Shown here in pieces: positions 7,873 to 16,696 of a stretch of 64,000 nt of DNA. Position numbers and translations under genes: made by a program. Every line of letters begins with the position of its first letter. Within the stretch, counting starts at the first letter, position 1. The notes below the pieces were generated by a model. The model did no database searches. It was not told the DNA's origin and saw only the letters and a list, made by a program, of their open reading frames with translations. This DNA comes from Paenibacillus phytohabitans (GTDB lineage Bacteria; Bacillota; Bacilli; Paenibacillales; Paenibacillaceae), in contig NZ_WHOB01000088.1 of NCBI RefSeq assembly GCF_013141775.1, forward strand, positions 1-64,000. The letters are read 5' to 3'.

Positions 7873-9645
7873 CTATACAAGAGGGAAATAACGGTTCCAG
7901 TTCCGGTTCACCAGTTCAACCGTGTCCTCATGCGGAACCAGCTCCTCCGGGTACCCCGGCTTCATCCGGGCATCTATTACAATCGGCAGGGAATAGCTGA
8001 TTGCGTTACGCAGTACATGGGTCTCCGCATAAATATCATCCGCCGGATTAAACCGGGTGAACACTGTCCACAGGAAGGAGGTTTGTGTGCGCACCGCTTC
8101 TGCAGTATCGTCCACCAGAACAATCAGCGGCCAGGCTGTACTCTTCTCCTTGAAGGAAGCGGCCAGCCTGACGGGAAGCTCAGGGTCTTCTATATAGGAT
8201 GCTCCGGAAACGGCTAAACATCCGCCGCAATAGGGCACGGCGCCGGTGATTGCTGGAAGCAGGCCCTCCGTATAGGTTCTGGGCAGCTCACGCACCGGGT
8301 TGCCGGTGCCCATCATCACAGCCTTACTACCATGATTCAGCTTACGGCCGGTATAGTCAAGGGTATCCATGGAGGTGTTAGCGAAGATCACCAGATCGGA
8401 TGCCGGATTAAAGCGTTCAAGCACGGTTTCCAGCAGTTTGGGGAAATCCGTAAGCTCAACCGGTTCATTCGTCAGGAGCAGGAATTTCGTTAAGGAGAGC
8501 TGGCCTTCCCCCAGGATACGGAAAGCCGAAGCCAGTCCCTCACGCGGATAGCTCTCCCTGACAACAGCCGAAGCCAAGGCGTTTGAGCCGGATTCGGAGT
8601 ACGCCCACAGAGCTTTTACTGAAGGCATCATCAGCGGATAGGCCGGAGCCAGCAACCGCTGCAGATAATCCTTCAGATAATAATCCTCCTGGCGGGGTTT
8701 ACCGGTAATCGTGGCCGGAAATATCGCGTCCTTGCGGTGCCACATCCGCTGCACATGCATCACGGGAAAATCATGCTGCAGCGAATAATAGCCGGATTGA
8801 CTGCCATAAGGGCCTTCCGGTCTCCGCTCAAACGGAGACACCCGCCCGCGGATGGAGAATTCGGCTTCTGATGGAATGCGGTGACCGCCCAGCGGGTCCT
8901 GCACCATAGGAAGCTTACCGCCCAGCATAAGGGATGCCAGCATCAATTCAGGAAGCCGCTCTGAAACCGGGGCAACAGCAGCTGCAATCAGGGCAGGAGG
9001 CCCGCCGATAAAGACAGAGACCGGAAGGGTCTCCCCCAGCAGCTCAGCCTGGCGGTGATGGAAGCCGCCCCCTTTATGGATTTGCCAATGAATGCCGGTC
9101 GTGCTGTCATCATGAATCTGGACCCGGTACATCCCGAGATTATGGTCTTTGGGGTTGGTTATGCTCTCTGTATAGACCAGAGGAAGGGTGATGAACGGCC
9201 CTCCGTCCTTAGGCCAGCTGGTAATTCGGGGTAATTCCTGTAGCGGATTACTGCTGCGGCAGATGCCTAGTACCGGTGCTTCACCTTGCGGTATATTCTT
9301 GGTTCCTGCTCGGATCAGGTCAAGCAGCAGGCCCTTTTCTCTCCATAGTCCGGCAGCTGATGGCGGAATCATCGTTTCCATAGCTGCCGTCATGGATTTC
9401 ACTAACTGTTCCGGGCGGGTCCCGAAGGCCTTGTTCACCCGGCGGACAGTACCGAACAGATTGGTTGCAACCGGGAACGGCGTTCCTTGTACATTAGTAA
9501 ACAGCAGCGCCGGGCCTTCCTCACCGGCCACCCGGCGGTGAATCTCGGCCAGCTCCAGATGCGGATCAACCGGAGCATCAATCACAGCAAGATCCTTGTC
9601 TCTGCGGAGCTGTTCGATCCATTGTCGCAAATTACCGTATCCCAC
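7873..9645 (-). CDS. UbiD-family (prenylated-FMN) decarboxylase, likely in menaquinone synthesis
   Basis: A 590-residue UbiD-fold decarboxylase. The motifs SEAEFSIRGRVSPFERRPEG and HWQIHKGGGFHH belong to the region that binds prenylated FMN and metal. The GTG start at 9645 follows GAGGAGGAACGC. Members close to this length include the decarboxylase of the futalosine menaquinone pathway (MqnL in Streptomyces), which removes the carboxyl group after prenylation. With mqnE in the same window and ctaA directly upstream, that role is the best guess. UbiX and UbiA partners are not nearby. Other aromatic acids remain possible substrates. Confidence 0.85.
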   Translation of the reverse strand: MGYGNLRQWIEQLRRDKDLAVIDAPVDPHLELAEIHRRVAGEEGPALLFTNVQGTPFPVATNLFGTVRRVNKAFGTRPEQLVKSMTAAMETMIPPSAAGLWREKGLLLDLIRAGTKNIPQGEAPVLGICRSSNPLQELPRITSWPKDGGPFITLPLVYTESITNPKDHNLGMYRVQIHDDSTTGIHWQIHKGGGFHHRQAELLGETLPVSVFIGGPPALIAAAVAPVSERLPELMLASLMLGGKLPMVQDPLGGHRIPSEAEFSIRGRVSPFERRPEGPYGSQSGYYSLQHDFPVMHVQRMWHRKDAIFPATITGKPRQEDYYLKDYLQRLLAPAYPLMMPSVKALWAYSESGSNALASAVVRESYPREGLASAFRILGEGQLSLTKFLLLTNEPVELTDFPKLLETVLERFNPASDLVIFANTSMDTLDYTGRKLNHGSKAVMMGTGNPVRELPRTYTEGLLPAITGAVPYCGGCLAVSGASYIEDPELPVRLAASFKEKSTAWPLIVLVDDTAEAVRTQTSFLWTVFTRFNPADDIYAETHVLRNAISYSLPIVIDARMKPGYPEELVPHEDTVELVNRNWNRYFPLV

Positions 9646-9702
9646 TAAGCGTTCCTCCTCGAACCGGGCCCGAACCTTGTCCCCATGCCCTTAACGGTAA
9701 TC

Positions 9703-10650
9703 TTATCGCTTCTTGTCCGTTCCGCTTAACTGCCAGACACGGACACTCATATAACATAGAACCCCAAACAAACCGGCAATCAGCAAAATATGCGACAACG
9801 CGGTAAATATGTACAGTCGTTCATTATACAGCGTATGAACCACAGCAGCTCCACTGAATACCTGCATCAGGCAGAGCAGCACTGCAGCAAGACCCAGAGC
9901 CCTCAGCTCCGGCAGCTCTTTGTATTTCCAGAAAGCCAGATGTCCCAGAATAGCAGTCAGCAGGAACAGCAGCGCCGCTGCAACCCGGTGTATGAATACA
10001 ATGCCCACCCCGCCAGACAGCTCGGGAATCCATTCCCCGTTGCACAGCGGCCAGCCTGAACAGCCCCCCTGCGAATCGGTATGGCTTACATAAGCTCCAA
10101 TATACACGACCATATAAGAATATAACGCAGTAAACCAGGTTAAGTTACGGAAGCCCCTGCTAACTTTCGGTTCTGCAGTGCTATTCTCTTCCCCAGAAAG
10201 GTAGATCCGTCTGGCTCCAAGCGCAAGCATCAGTGAGCTGGCGAACGCAATCAGCGAGAATCCCATATGTAGAGCCATTACTGCAGCAGACTGCGACTTG
10301 ATTACCGCAAGCGCTCCCATTCCGCCTTGCACCACTACGAATATAAGGGTTAACAAGGCATAGGTAAGCAGATCCCTGCGCTTACGGGCATAACGCCAGA
10401 ACGCAAACATGGAAGCCAGTGACATTAGACCCGCAAGTCCGCTGAACAGGCGATGGGTATATTCAATCAGGGAGCCTACGGTATAAGCCGGAATCAGCTT
10501 TCCGTGACACAGCGGCCATTCATTCCCGCATTCCAGTCCCGAACCTGTCTTGGTAACCACCGCTCCGCCGAGCAGCGCCAGAAACATAACGAGGCAGGTT
10601 ATATAGCTAAGCCATTTTAATTGAAGGGTCGTCAATGTTATCACCCGCAT
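9703..10650 (-). CDS. ctaA: Haem A synthase (COX15/CtaA)
   Basis: A 315-residue protein with eight predicted membrane helices in two similar halves. It has the paired-cysteine loop LECGNEWPLC (Cys41, Cys48), the haem-binding His66 in EYTHRLFSG, and equivalents in the second half (GGCSGWPLC, FIHRVAA). It oxidises haem O to haem A for cytochrome aa3 oxidase. No strong ribosome-binding site precedes the ATG at 10650; a TTG five codons later has GGGTGAT ahead and is an alternative start. Its partner ctaB lies 13 kb away here, unlike the adjacent pair in Bacillus subtilis. Confidence 0.93.
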   Translation of the reverse strand: MRVITLTTLQLKWLSYITCLVMFLALLGGAVVTKTGSGLECGNEWPLCHGKLIPAYTVGSLIEYTHRLFSGLAGLMSLASMFAFWRYARKRRDLLTYALLTLIFVVVQGGMGALAVIKSQSAAVMALHMGFSLIAFASSLMLALGARRIYLSGEENSTAEPKVSRGFRNLTWFTALYSYMVVYIGAYVSHTDSQGGCSGWPLCNGEWIPELSGGVGIVFIHRVAAALLFLLTAILGHLAFWKYKELPELRALGLAAVLLCLMQVFSGAAVVHTLYNERLYIFTALSHILLIAGLFGVLCYMSVRVWQLSGTDKKR

Positions 10651-10698
10651 TTTTATAGGAATGAATTAGTATAATGATTGCGCCCGCAGACCATTCTA

Positions 10699-10740
10699 GA
10701 AAAAAAACACCGCTTCTGCTCGGGTAGGGCGAAAGCGGTG
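10699..10740 (-). terminator. Intrinsic terminator of the thioredoxin gene
   Basis: Minus strand: CACCGCTT...AAGCGGTG stem followed by eight T residues, a few bases after the stop at 10749. Confidence 0.88.
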
Positions 10741-10748
10741 CTGCTTCA

Positions 10749-11093
10749 TTACTTGTGGATACTAAGGTAAACATCCAGCGCCGTATTCAGGAAATTCTCA
10801 ATTTCCTCACGGGACTTACGAAGCTTATTCACGAATCTGACCAGTTCCCGTCCATCGGTATACGCGACAAAGCTCGGAATGCCCAGAATATTCTGTTCCT
10901 GGCTGACGTCGCCTACTGCATCGACATCCACTTCAACGAGTGTAAGGCGGTCACTATATTTCTGTTCCACATCCGGCATGAACGGATCCATGAATTTGCA
11001 ATCCGAGCACCAATCCGCCTTGAATACCGCCACCGTTAAGCGCGGAGATTGTATTGACACCTGAAACTCAGCAGGAGAACTAATTTTGTCCAT
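10749..11093 (-). CDS. Thioredoxin-family protein with CSDC active site
   Basis: A 114-residue single thioredoxin domain. The redox pair is Cys29-Ser-Asp-Cys32 after FKADW, and the conserved cis-proline is Pro73 in GIPSF. The usual thioredoxin motif is CGPC, so this is a divergent cytoplasmic thioredoxin-like protein; the CxDC form is common in a Bacillus/Paenibacillus subgroup. No signal peptide. The start follows AAAGGATGG. A strong terminator ends it, so it is probably transcribed alone. Substrate unknown. Confidence 0.88.
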   Translation of the reverse strand: MDKISSPAEFQVSIQSPRLTVAVFKADWCSDCKFMDPFMPDVEQKYSDRLTLVEVDVDAVGDVSQEQNILGIPSFVAYTDGRELVRFVNKLRKSREEIENFLNTALDVYLSIHK

Positions 11094-11208
11094 CTATTAT
11101 CCATCCTTTCTCATCTAACCGTTACCCATGATTCTCTTCTCTTTAAGTGAAGCAAAATGTACGGAATAAGTCAAATAAAAAAGACAAAATAAGACAATGA
11201 TCACAGCT

Positions 11209-12837
11209 TTATTCGTTTGCACGCACGTGCGCAGGCTGCAGCTTCATTAAAGGATTCAGCAGTTTGCGCAGCGGACGCGGGTAACCAGCGATTTCCTGGC
11301 TGCTCAGTACACCCAGAACAATCAACAGCACCAGGTAAATGATAACCACGGCAGCTCCAACGACCAGACATGTAATCAGGAATGCCAGTCTTGCCGGCAT
11401 CAGATGAGTCAGCATAATCCCCGCTTCATTGAGGCCATAACCGATTCCGGCCGATGCGAGTACAGCGATTGAGAATCCGCCCCAGCGTTTGCCGAGAATT
11501 TCAAAGGGAATAATCTTTTTGAGCATCCGCAGATTAAGCAGCGTAATGACAATGAAGCACAGGGCCGTAGAGCCGATGATGCCATAAATGCCGAACAGCT
11601 GGCTGAACAGGAAGTTGGATGCGAACTTCACAATAATCCCGGCAAGCACGTAATACATCGAAATCCGTGATTTGCCCATTCCGAGCAGAATAGAGTTCGT
11701 AGTCATCATAGTGATTTGAAAAATAGTGCCCAGCGTCAGCATCGCTACAATCCCGCTGCCGTCCAGACTGCTGAAGATCAGTCCATTGACAGAATATGCC
11801 GCCACAACGAGAGAGAGTACAATCGGTGTGCCGGTAAGAATGGAAATACGCATGGCCAGGGTAACCTGGCGTTTCAGATGCTGTTCATCTTTGCGGGCGT
11901 ACGCCGCTGAAATAATCGGAATGAGCGACGTACTAAGCGCGATGGAGAGCACCGGCGGAATACCCGCTATACTCTGTGCACGGCTGCCGAAGATCCCCAG
12001 AGCCCGGGTAGCTTCCTCCATTCCGATCCGTCCGCTGAGCAGCGGTACAATAAAGGAAGTATCGATAAAGTTCACAACAGGTACTGTGATCGAAGATAAT
12101 ACAATTGGAATGGACAGCTTGAAAATATCTTTATAAATTCCAAGTAACGGAAGGCGTGCCTCATTCGATTCATAAAGAGCAATCTGCTCCTCGCTGCGGC
12201 GCATCTTCATTGCGTAATACAGCATGACACCGAAAGCGCCGACGCTCCCGAGCACACTGCCGAAAGAAGCGCCTGCAGCCATCCATGTGTTGCTGTAGCC
12301 TTGGCGCAGCAGAATAAAAGCCAGCAGAATTGCCGTAGATACCCGGGCAATCTGCTCAATAATCTGTGAGATACCTCCGGCCATCATATTATTGCGCCCC
12401 TGGAAGTAACCGCGCATCATCGCGATTGCGGGGAACAGCAGCAGCGCCGGGGCAATCGCCCGGATTGCCAGCGTACTCTCAGGAACTTTGGTGTACTCCG
12501 CATAATACGGAGCGGCTATGTACAGTATTGTACTCATTACAACACCTACAACAGCTGCAAAAATAAGGGCGGCACGGTATACCTGCTGCGCTTCATGCGG
12601 ACGGTTCAGAGCATAACGCTCTGATACCATTTTGCTCAGCGTGCTGGGTATTCCGGCGGTCGCCAGCGGAAGGAGCAGGAGATACACATTGTTAGCCTGT
12701 GTAAAGGATGCATTCCCGATATCATTGAATAGATGTTCCAGCGGAACCCGCTGGGCAAGTCCAAGGATGCGGGCCACAAGTGCGGCCGCAGCCAGAATAA
12801 GCGTGCCTTTAACAAAAGATTCTTTCTTGGTGGACAA
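11209..12837 (-). CDS. MurJ/SpoVB-type lipid-linked oligosaccharide flippase
   Basis: A 542-residue membrane protein of the MOP (MVF) superfamily with about 14 helices. The start MSTKKESFVKGTLILAAAAL and the later RVPLEHLF / GIPSTLSKMVSERYA match the Bacillus YtgP/SpoVB group. Members flip lipid II or other undecaprenyl-linked sugars across the membrane for wall or spore cortex synthesis. It lies 26 bases after the DUF456 gene and downstream of HAD and PBP genes on the same strand. Whether it serves growth (MurJ) or sporulation (SpoVB) cannot be told here. Confidence 0.85.
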   Translation of the reverse strand: MSTKKESFVKGTLILAAAALVARILGLAQRVPLEHLFNDIGNASFTQANNVYLLLLPLATAGIPSTLSKMVSERYALNRPHEAQQVYRAALIFAAVVGVVMSTILYIAAPYYAEYTKVPESTLAIRAIAPALLLFPAIAMMRGYFQGRNNMMAGGISQIIEQIARVSTAILLAFILLRQGYSNTWMAAGASFGSVLGSVGAFGVMLYYAMKMRRSEEQIALYESNEARLPLLGIYKDIFKLSIPIVLSSITVPVVNFIDTSFIVPLLSGRIGMEEATRALGIFGSRAQSIAGIPPVLSIALSTSLIPIISAAYARKDEQHLKRQVTLAMRISILTGTPIVLSLVVAAYSVNGLIFSSLDGSGIVAMLTLGTIFQITMMTTNSILLGMGKSRISMYYVLAGIIVKFASNFLFSQLFGIYGIIGSTALCFIVITLLNLRMLKKIIPFEILGKRWGGFSIAVLASAGIGYGLNEAGIMLTHLMPARLAFLITCLVVGAAVVIIYLVLLIVLGVLSSQEIAGYPRPLRKLLNPLMKLQPAHVRANE

Positions 12838-12863
12838 GCTGTTTCGCCTTCTTCACAATAAAT

Positions 12864-13349
12864 TTAATACCGTCCGATCCAGATAAAGAAGAGGACGACC
12901 ATAACAATCTGCAAAATGATCTTGACTACGGTACTGCTGAACAGCCCCAGCAAGGAGCCGAAGCTGACCTTGACCGCCTTGCCGGGCTTCGAGCCGGCAA
13001 TCAGTTCGCCGACAAAGGCCCCGAGGAACGGGCCGATCAGCAGACCAAAGGCCGGAATAAGAAAGGGGCCAATGATCAAGCCGATCGTGCTGCCGATGAC
13101 GGATGCCCGTGAGCCGCCGAACTTTTTGACTCCCCAGGCCCCGACCACATAATCGGCAACGAACAGGACCACTACAATCAGTGTCTGGATAATCCAGAAC
13201 CAGGCGCCGAAGGAGTGGAAGGAAAAGAACCAGCCGTATACGAAGAAGGCCAGATAAATCGCCAGCGCGCCCGGCAGGATTGGATATACCGCTCCTGCCA
13301 GCCCTACTGCAAACAAAGCAATGATCAGAATCCAACCCAGGATCGTCAA
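12864..13349 (-). CDS. DUF456 membrane protein
   Basis: A 161-residue protein with about five hydrophobic helices and the glycine-rich repeats of DUF456 (GAVYPILPGALA, GPFLIPAFGLLIGPFLGAFVGE). I place the start at the TTG at 13349, nine bases after GAGGAG, giving MTILGWIL. An upstream TTG at 13379 is also in frame but lacks a ribosome-binding site and lies near the repeat element at 13396-13547. Function unknown; likely cotranscribed with the flippase gene. Confidence 0.85.
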   Translation of the reverse strand: MTILGWILIIALFAVGLAGAVYPILPGALAIYLAFFVYGWFFSFHSFGAWFWIIQTLIVVVLFVADYVVGAWGVKKFGGSRASVIGSTIGLIIGPFLIPAFGLLIGPFLGAFVGELIAGSKPGKAVKVSFGSLLGLFSSTVVKIILQIVMVVLFFIWIGRY

Positions 13350-13395
13350 TTCCTTCAACTCCTCAAGTTTTGATAGCAATAAAAGAACTCCAAAA

Positions 13396-13547
13396 GGTGT
13401 CGCTCGTAACTGCGGTGAATGTTTGAGCTTCCGGCCGCTGTTGCCCCCGGATTTCTTGATCTATACCGCTATTCGCGGTGGAAATCCGGTGGCAAAGGCG
13501 GTCGCTACCGCTCCTACAGCTCAAACTTCCCCTCCGTTACTCCCACC
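13396..13547 (-). repeat. Structured intergenic repeat, family 1, copy 1
   Basis: A long imperfect hairpin between the HAD and DUF456 genes. Paired arms: GGTG/CACC, GTAAC/GTTAC, GTTTGAGCT (13421-13429)/AGCTCAAAC (13518-13526), and TTGCCCCCGGATTTC (13441-13455) with GAAATCCGGTGGCAA (13481-13495), one mismatch. The apex is CCGC..GCGG. Unpaired segments TTCCGGCCGCTG and GCTACCGCTCCTACA are shared with copy 2 at 39654-39807, while the arms differ but stay complementary. It ends about 50 bases upstream of the DUF456 start. Confidence 0.85.
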
Positions 13548-13610
13548 AATTGTTGTCTTTCAGATCAAGCTATAAAAAATTTGATAATCCCAAACTCATC
13601 ACTACATCTA

Positions 13611-14390
13611 CTAAGCCTGCTTAGAAATTCTGCCGGCCGAGGTTCCGGCCTCCGCCAGAATATACTTCTGGATCACTTCCGCGATCCCGTCATTATTGTT
13701 CGTAGCCACAACAGCATCGGCTTCCTGCTTAACGGTCTCCTGGGCATTGCCCATCGCTACGCCTAATCCGGCCTGCTGGATGGCCGCCAGATCATTCAGA
13801 CTGTCGCCGACAGCCACAACCTGGGACATGTTAATGCCAAGCAGCTTGCAGACTTCCAGAATGCCGGATGCCTTGTTGACGCCAAGCGGATTAATCTCCA
13901 GATTGAACGGCGAGGAATTGGTGATCTCCAGCCCGCCCAGCTCCTGCAGACGCATCAGCAGCTTATGGCGGATATCATTATCCTCGGTAGAATAACCGAA
14001 CTTCAGCCATTCCCTGCTGTCAATTTCGCCGTCCCAGGTGTCGCGGTTGTATACTTCATCCACGGAATATGCCCAGAACCAGATATCGAACTCTTCGGCA
14101 ATCTTATGCATCTGTTTGACCAGTTCCACATCCATCAGGGACCGGCGGTATAGCTCTCCCGGTGCGCGCCAGACTTCACTTCCGTTTACCATAATCATCG
14201 GGGTCTCCAGGCCAAGCTGCACGGCATAAGGCATCGCACTCCGGGACGAACGTCCGGTAGACAGGCAGACATGTACGCCGGCATTCATCGCTTTTTTGAT
14301 CCATTCCACCGTTTTGGGGGTAATTTTCTGTTCATCATTCAGTAGGGTTCCATCCATATCCAATGCAAGCAGGCGGTATTTGGCAATCAT
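13611..14390 (-). CDS. Cof-type HAD hydrolase
   Basis: A 259-residue HAD phosphatase of subfamily IIB. Motif I is DMDGTLL with Asp10 and Asp12 (nucleophile and acid), motif II STGR, and motif IV GDSLND near residue 205. These enzymes hydrolyse sugar phosphates, FMN or related compounds in the cytoplasm; the substrate is not predictable from sequence. The start at 14390 follows GGAGGGGTGG; the frame is open 19 codons further without a site. It lies downstream of the two PBP genes. Confidence 0.9.
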   Translation of the reverse strand: MIAKYRLLALDMDGTLLNDEQKITPKTVEWIKKAMNAGVHVCLSTGRSSRSAMPYAVQLGLETPMIMVNGSEVWRAPGELYRRSLMDVELVKQMHKIAEEFDIWFWAYSVDEVYNRDTWDGEIDSREWLKFGYSTEDNDIRHKLLMRLQELGGLEITNSSPFNLEINPLGVNKASGILEVCKLLGINMSQVVAVGDSLNDLAAIQQAGLGVAMGNAQETVKQEADAVVATNNNDGIAEVIQKYILAEAGTSAGRISKQA

Positions 14391-14465
14391 TTGCCACCCC
14401 TCCATTCTTGTATGTCTCCCGGTCGGGAGCAGCTGTGTATTTGTCAATCAGGCTACGGCGGTTCG

Positions 14466-16604
14466 TCAGTTTGTTCCTGTCGTTCCGGCAGTTCCTGCCG
14501 CATTATCTGCTCCTTCCGAAGTAGTTTCAGCATCTCCGTTGGCCGGATCTGCAGTTTTTACATTTTTCTTCGGGTTGCCATCCAGGCCGTACTCCCAGTC
14601 ATACGCATCGAATATTTTACGCGCGACCGGCGCGGCACTGTTGGAACCAAACCCGCCTTCAGGGATGACCACAGCAACTGCTAACTTAGGATTATTACGC
14701 GGGGCAAAAGCAATAAATACCCCGTTATCACGCAATTCACCTTTCCCCAGCTGCTGGGAGGTACCTGTCTTACGGGCAAAATCATAAGGGAAATCCGTAA
14801 ATGCAGTAACCTTACTGTTCATGCCCTGTTTGATTTCTCTCCAGAAGGACGGGTCAAAGGTCGTTACTTCATCCAGCACCTCGCGCTCAAACTTTTTGAC
14901 CACATTGCCTTCAGAGTCGGTGATCTTGCTGACCAGCTGCGGCTTGATGCGCACACCTTCATTGGCAAGCGTTGAAGCGTACTGTGCCAGCTGCAGCACC
15001 GTATAACGGCCCTGCTGTCCGAAGGAGGCATAGACCAGTGCGGCTTGCGCACTGCCCGCTGCCTTGATATCGGTATAGTTAATCTGTCCCAGATACTCAT
15101 TGGGAAGCCCGCTCTGTGTGGAGACACCGAGGCCGAACTCCTTCATATACTTATCCCAAACTTCAATCCCCTTGCCCTTATATTGCTCATAAAGCTTCTT
15201 GCCGACCATATCCACCATGAATACGTTGGAGGAATCCTCAATCGCTTTGGCCGGGTCCATCGAACCGTAGACATGTCCGGAGGAATTGCGTACGGAGGAT
15301 TTGTCATCCTTACCGAAATAAGCGATCCCTTTATCATTGTACCGGTAAGAGGTGCTGAAGAATCCTTCGTTCAAGCCCACAAGCACACTCAGCGGCTTAA
15401 TGGTTGAACCCAGCAATACAGTTGAACCGAATCCATGGCCCGACATCCCCGAAGAATACGGAGTAATCGTCCCATTCTGATAGTTACCCATAATTTTATT
15501 CCAAGTATCTGAATCCAGCTTCTCCGCCGTCCAGACATTGGTATCATAATCCGGCATACTGGCCATGGCAACAATATTGCCTGTATCCACTTCCATAGCT
15601 ACGGCATAACCCGTGAGTGCATCGGGGTGGGTTTTGCCCTGTACGGCATGACTGTGCAGCCAGCTGATCTGCTCCGTAATGGCCTCTTCCGTCTTGAGCT
15701 GGACGTTCTTATTAATCGTCATCCAGACATCATTACCCTTGACCGGCGGCACAACCTCTTCAACCTTCTCGGCCATATTCTGCGGATTCACTGAAATGAC
15801 CTGATAACCATTCTTGCCGCGCAGCTCCCGCTGATATTGCAGCTCCAGACCGTCAAAGCCGACAAACTCATCATCTTTATAGTTCAGGCCGGGATCGGCA
15901 TCGATCTTCTTCATTGCGTTCTGTATGTTCTTATAGATATTAAGTGTACTGGACGATTTGAAGGGCTTGATATACCCGACTGTCTGCACAGCAACTGTGT
16001 CCTTGTCATAATGCCGCACGCCTTCTTCAACAATCTCAAGACCGGGGAACTCGCTTTTATGCTCCATGAAATAAGCAACTTCCTGGGTGGTAAGACCGGA
16101 TTTGATCTTGCGTGCCATATAACCCGAATATTTTTTGAAATATAAATCCAATGAAGTAATTACATTATTCACCGTCAGCTTCTCGCCGTCCGGATCACCA
16201 TGTTTATCGAATTCCTCGACCAGCCGGGTTGCCAGCGCATAGGCGTTAGCTCTAGATTCCGGCTTCAGTGCACTGATTCCGGTCTCCTTATCCACGGCTT
16301 TGGCCGTATATTCCTTCGTCAGGGTGATATACAGTGATTGAACGGAGGTCGAATAGGCAATTTCTTCTCCTCCGGCTGCGCGAATCGCACCACGGATGGA
16401 CGCGAGCGGTACACTTTTGGTATCCCGGCTGGTCTCCACCTCGGTCAGCTTAGGTCCTTCCACAAACTGCACAACAGCCAGACGGATAATAATTACGCAA
16501 AAGATTACAAACGTGCTGAAGAAAAACACGTTGAGCCGCAGGCCAAGCGAACTCTTGCTGTCCTTCTCGTCCGGGGGAGAGGCCTGCTTTCGGAAAACAC
16601 TCAC
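14466..16604 (-). CDS. Class B penicillin-binding protein (PbpA/PbpH type)
   Basis: A 712-residue peptidoglycan D,D-transpeptidase. One N-terminal membrane anchor (about 22-47) precedes the dimerisation domain and the transpeptidase domain with the three active-site motifs: STIK (Ser400, Lys403), SSN (458-460) and KTG (612-614). The tail is rich in Ala, Thr and Gly. It crosslinks wall peptides outside the membrane. The GTG start at 16604 has AGAGGAGTG upstream. The next gene upstream is a close paralogue with the same register, suggesting a tandem duplication. Confidence 0.93.
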   Translation of the reverse strand: MSVFRKQASPPDEKDSKSSLGLRLNVFFFSTFVIFCVIIIRLAVVQFVEGPKLTEVETSRDTKSVPLASIRGAIRAAGGEEIAYSTSVQSLYITLTKEYTAKAVDKETGISALKPESRANAYALATRLVEEFDKHGDPDGEKLTVNNVITSLDLYFKKYSGYMARKIKSGLTTQEVAYFMEHKSEFPGLEIVEEGVRHYDKDTVAVQTVGYIKPFKSSSTLNIYKNIQNAMKKIDADPGLNYKDDEFVGFDGLELQYQRELRGKNGYQVISVNPQNMAEKVEEVVPPVKGNDVWMTINKNVQLKTEEAITEQISWLHSHAVQGKTHPDALTGYAVAMEVDTGNIVAMASMPDYDTNVWTAEKLDSDTWNKIMGNYQNGTITPYSSGMSGHGFGSTVLLGSTIKPLSVLVGLNEGFFSTSYRYNDKGIAYFGKDDKSSVRNSSGHVYGSMDPAKAIEDSSNVFMVDMVGKKLYEQYKGKGIEVWDKYMKEFGLGVSTQSGLPNEYLGQINYTDIKAAGSAQAALVYASFGQQGRYTVLQLAQYASTLANEGVRIKPQLVSKITDSEGNVVKKFEREVLDEVTTFDPSFWREIKQGMNSKVTAFTDFPYDFARKTGTSQQLGKGELRDNGVFIAFAPRNNPKLAVAVVIPEGGFGSNSAAPVARKIFDAYDWEYGLDGNPKKNVKTADPANGDAETTSEGADNAAGTAGTTGTN

Positions 16605-16696
16605 AGTTTTTCACTCCTCTACATCTCAAGTGGAAACGGCTTGGCTGCCCTTGATAAGGACAGCACCGTTTCAGCGGGAAAAATAATATAAACCTC

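Noticed and set aside
12853..13335. 160-residue minus-strand frame overlapping the DUF456 gene
   Set aside because: It is the same strand in another frame, Arg/Gly-rich, and conflicts with the well-supported membrane protein.
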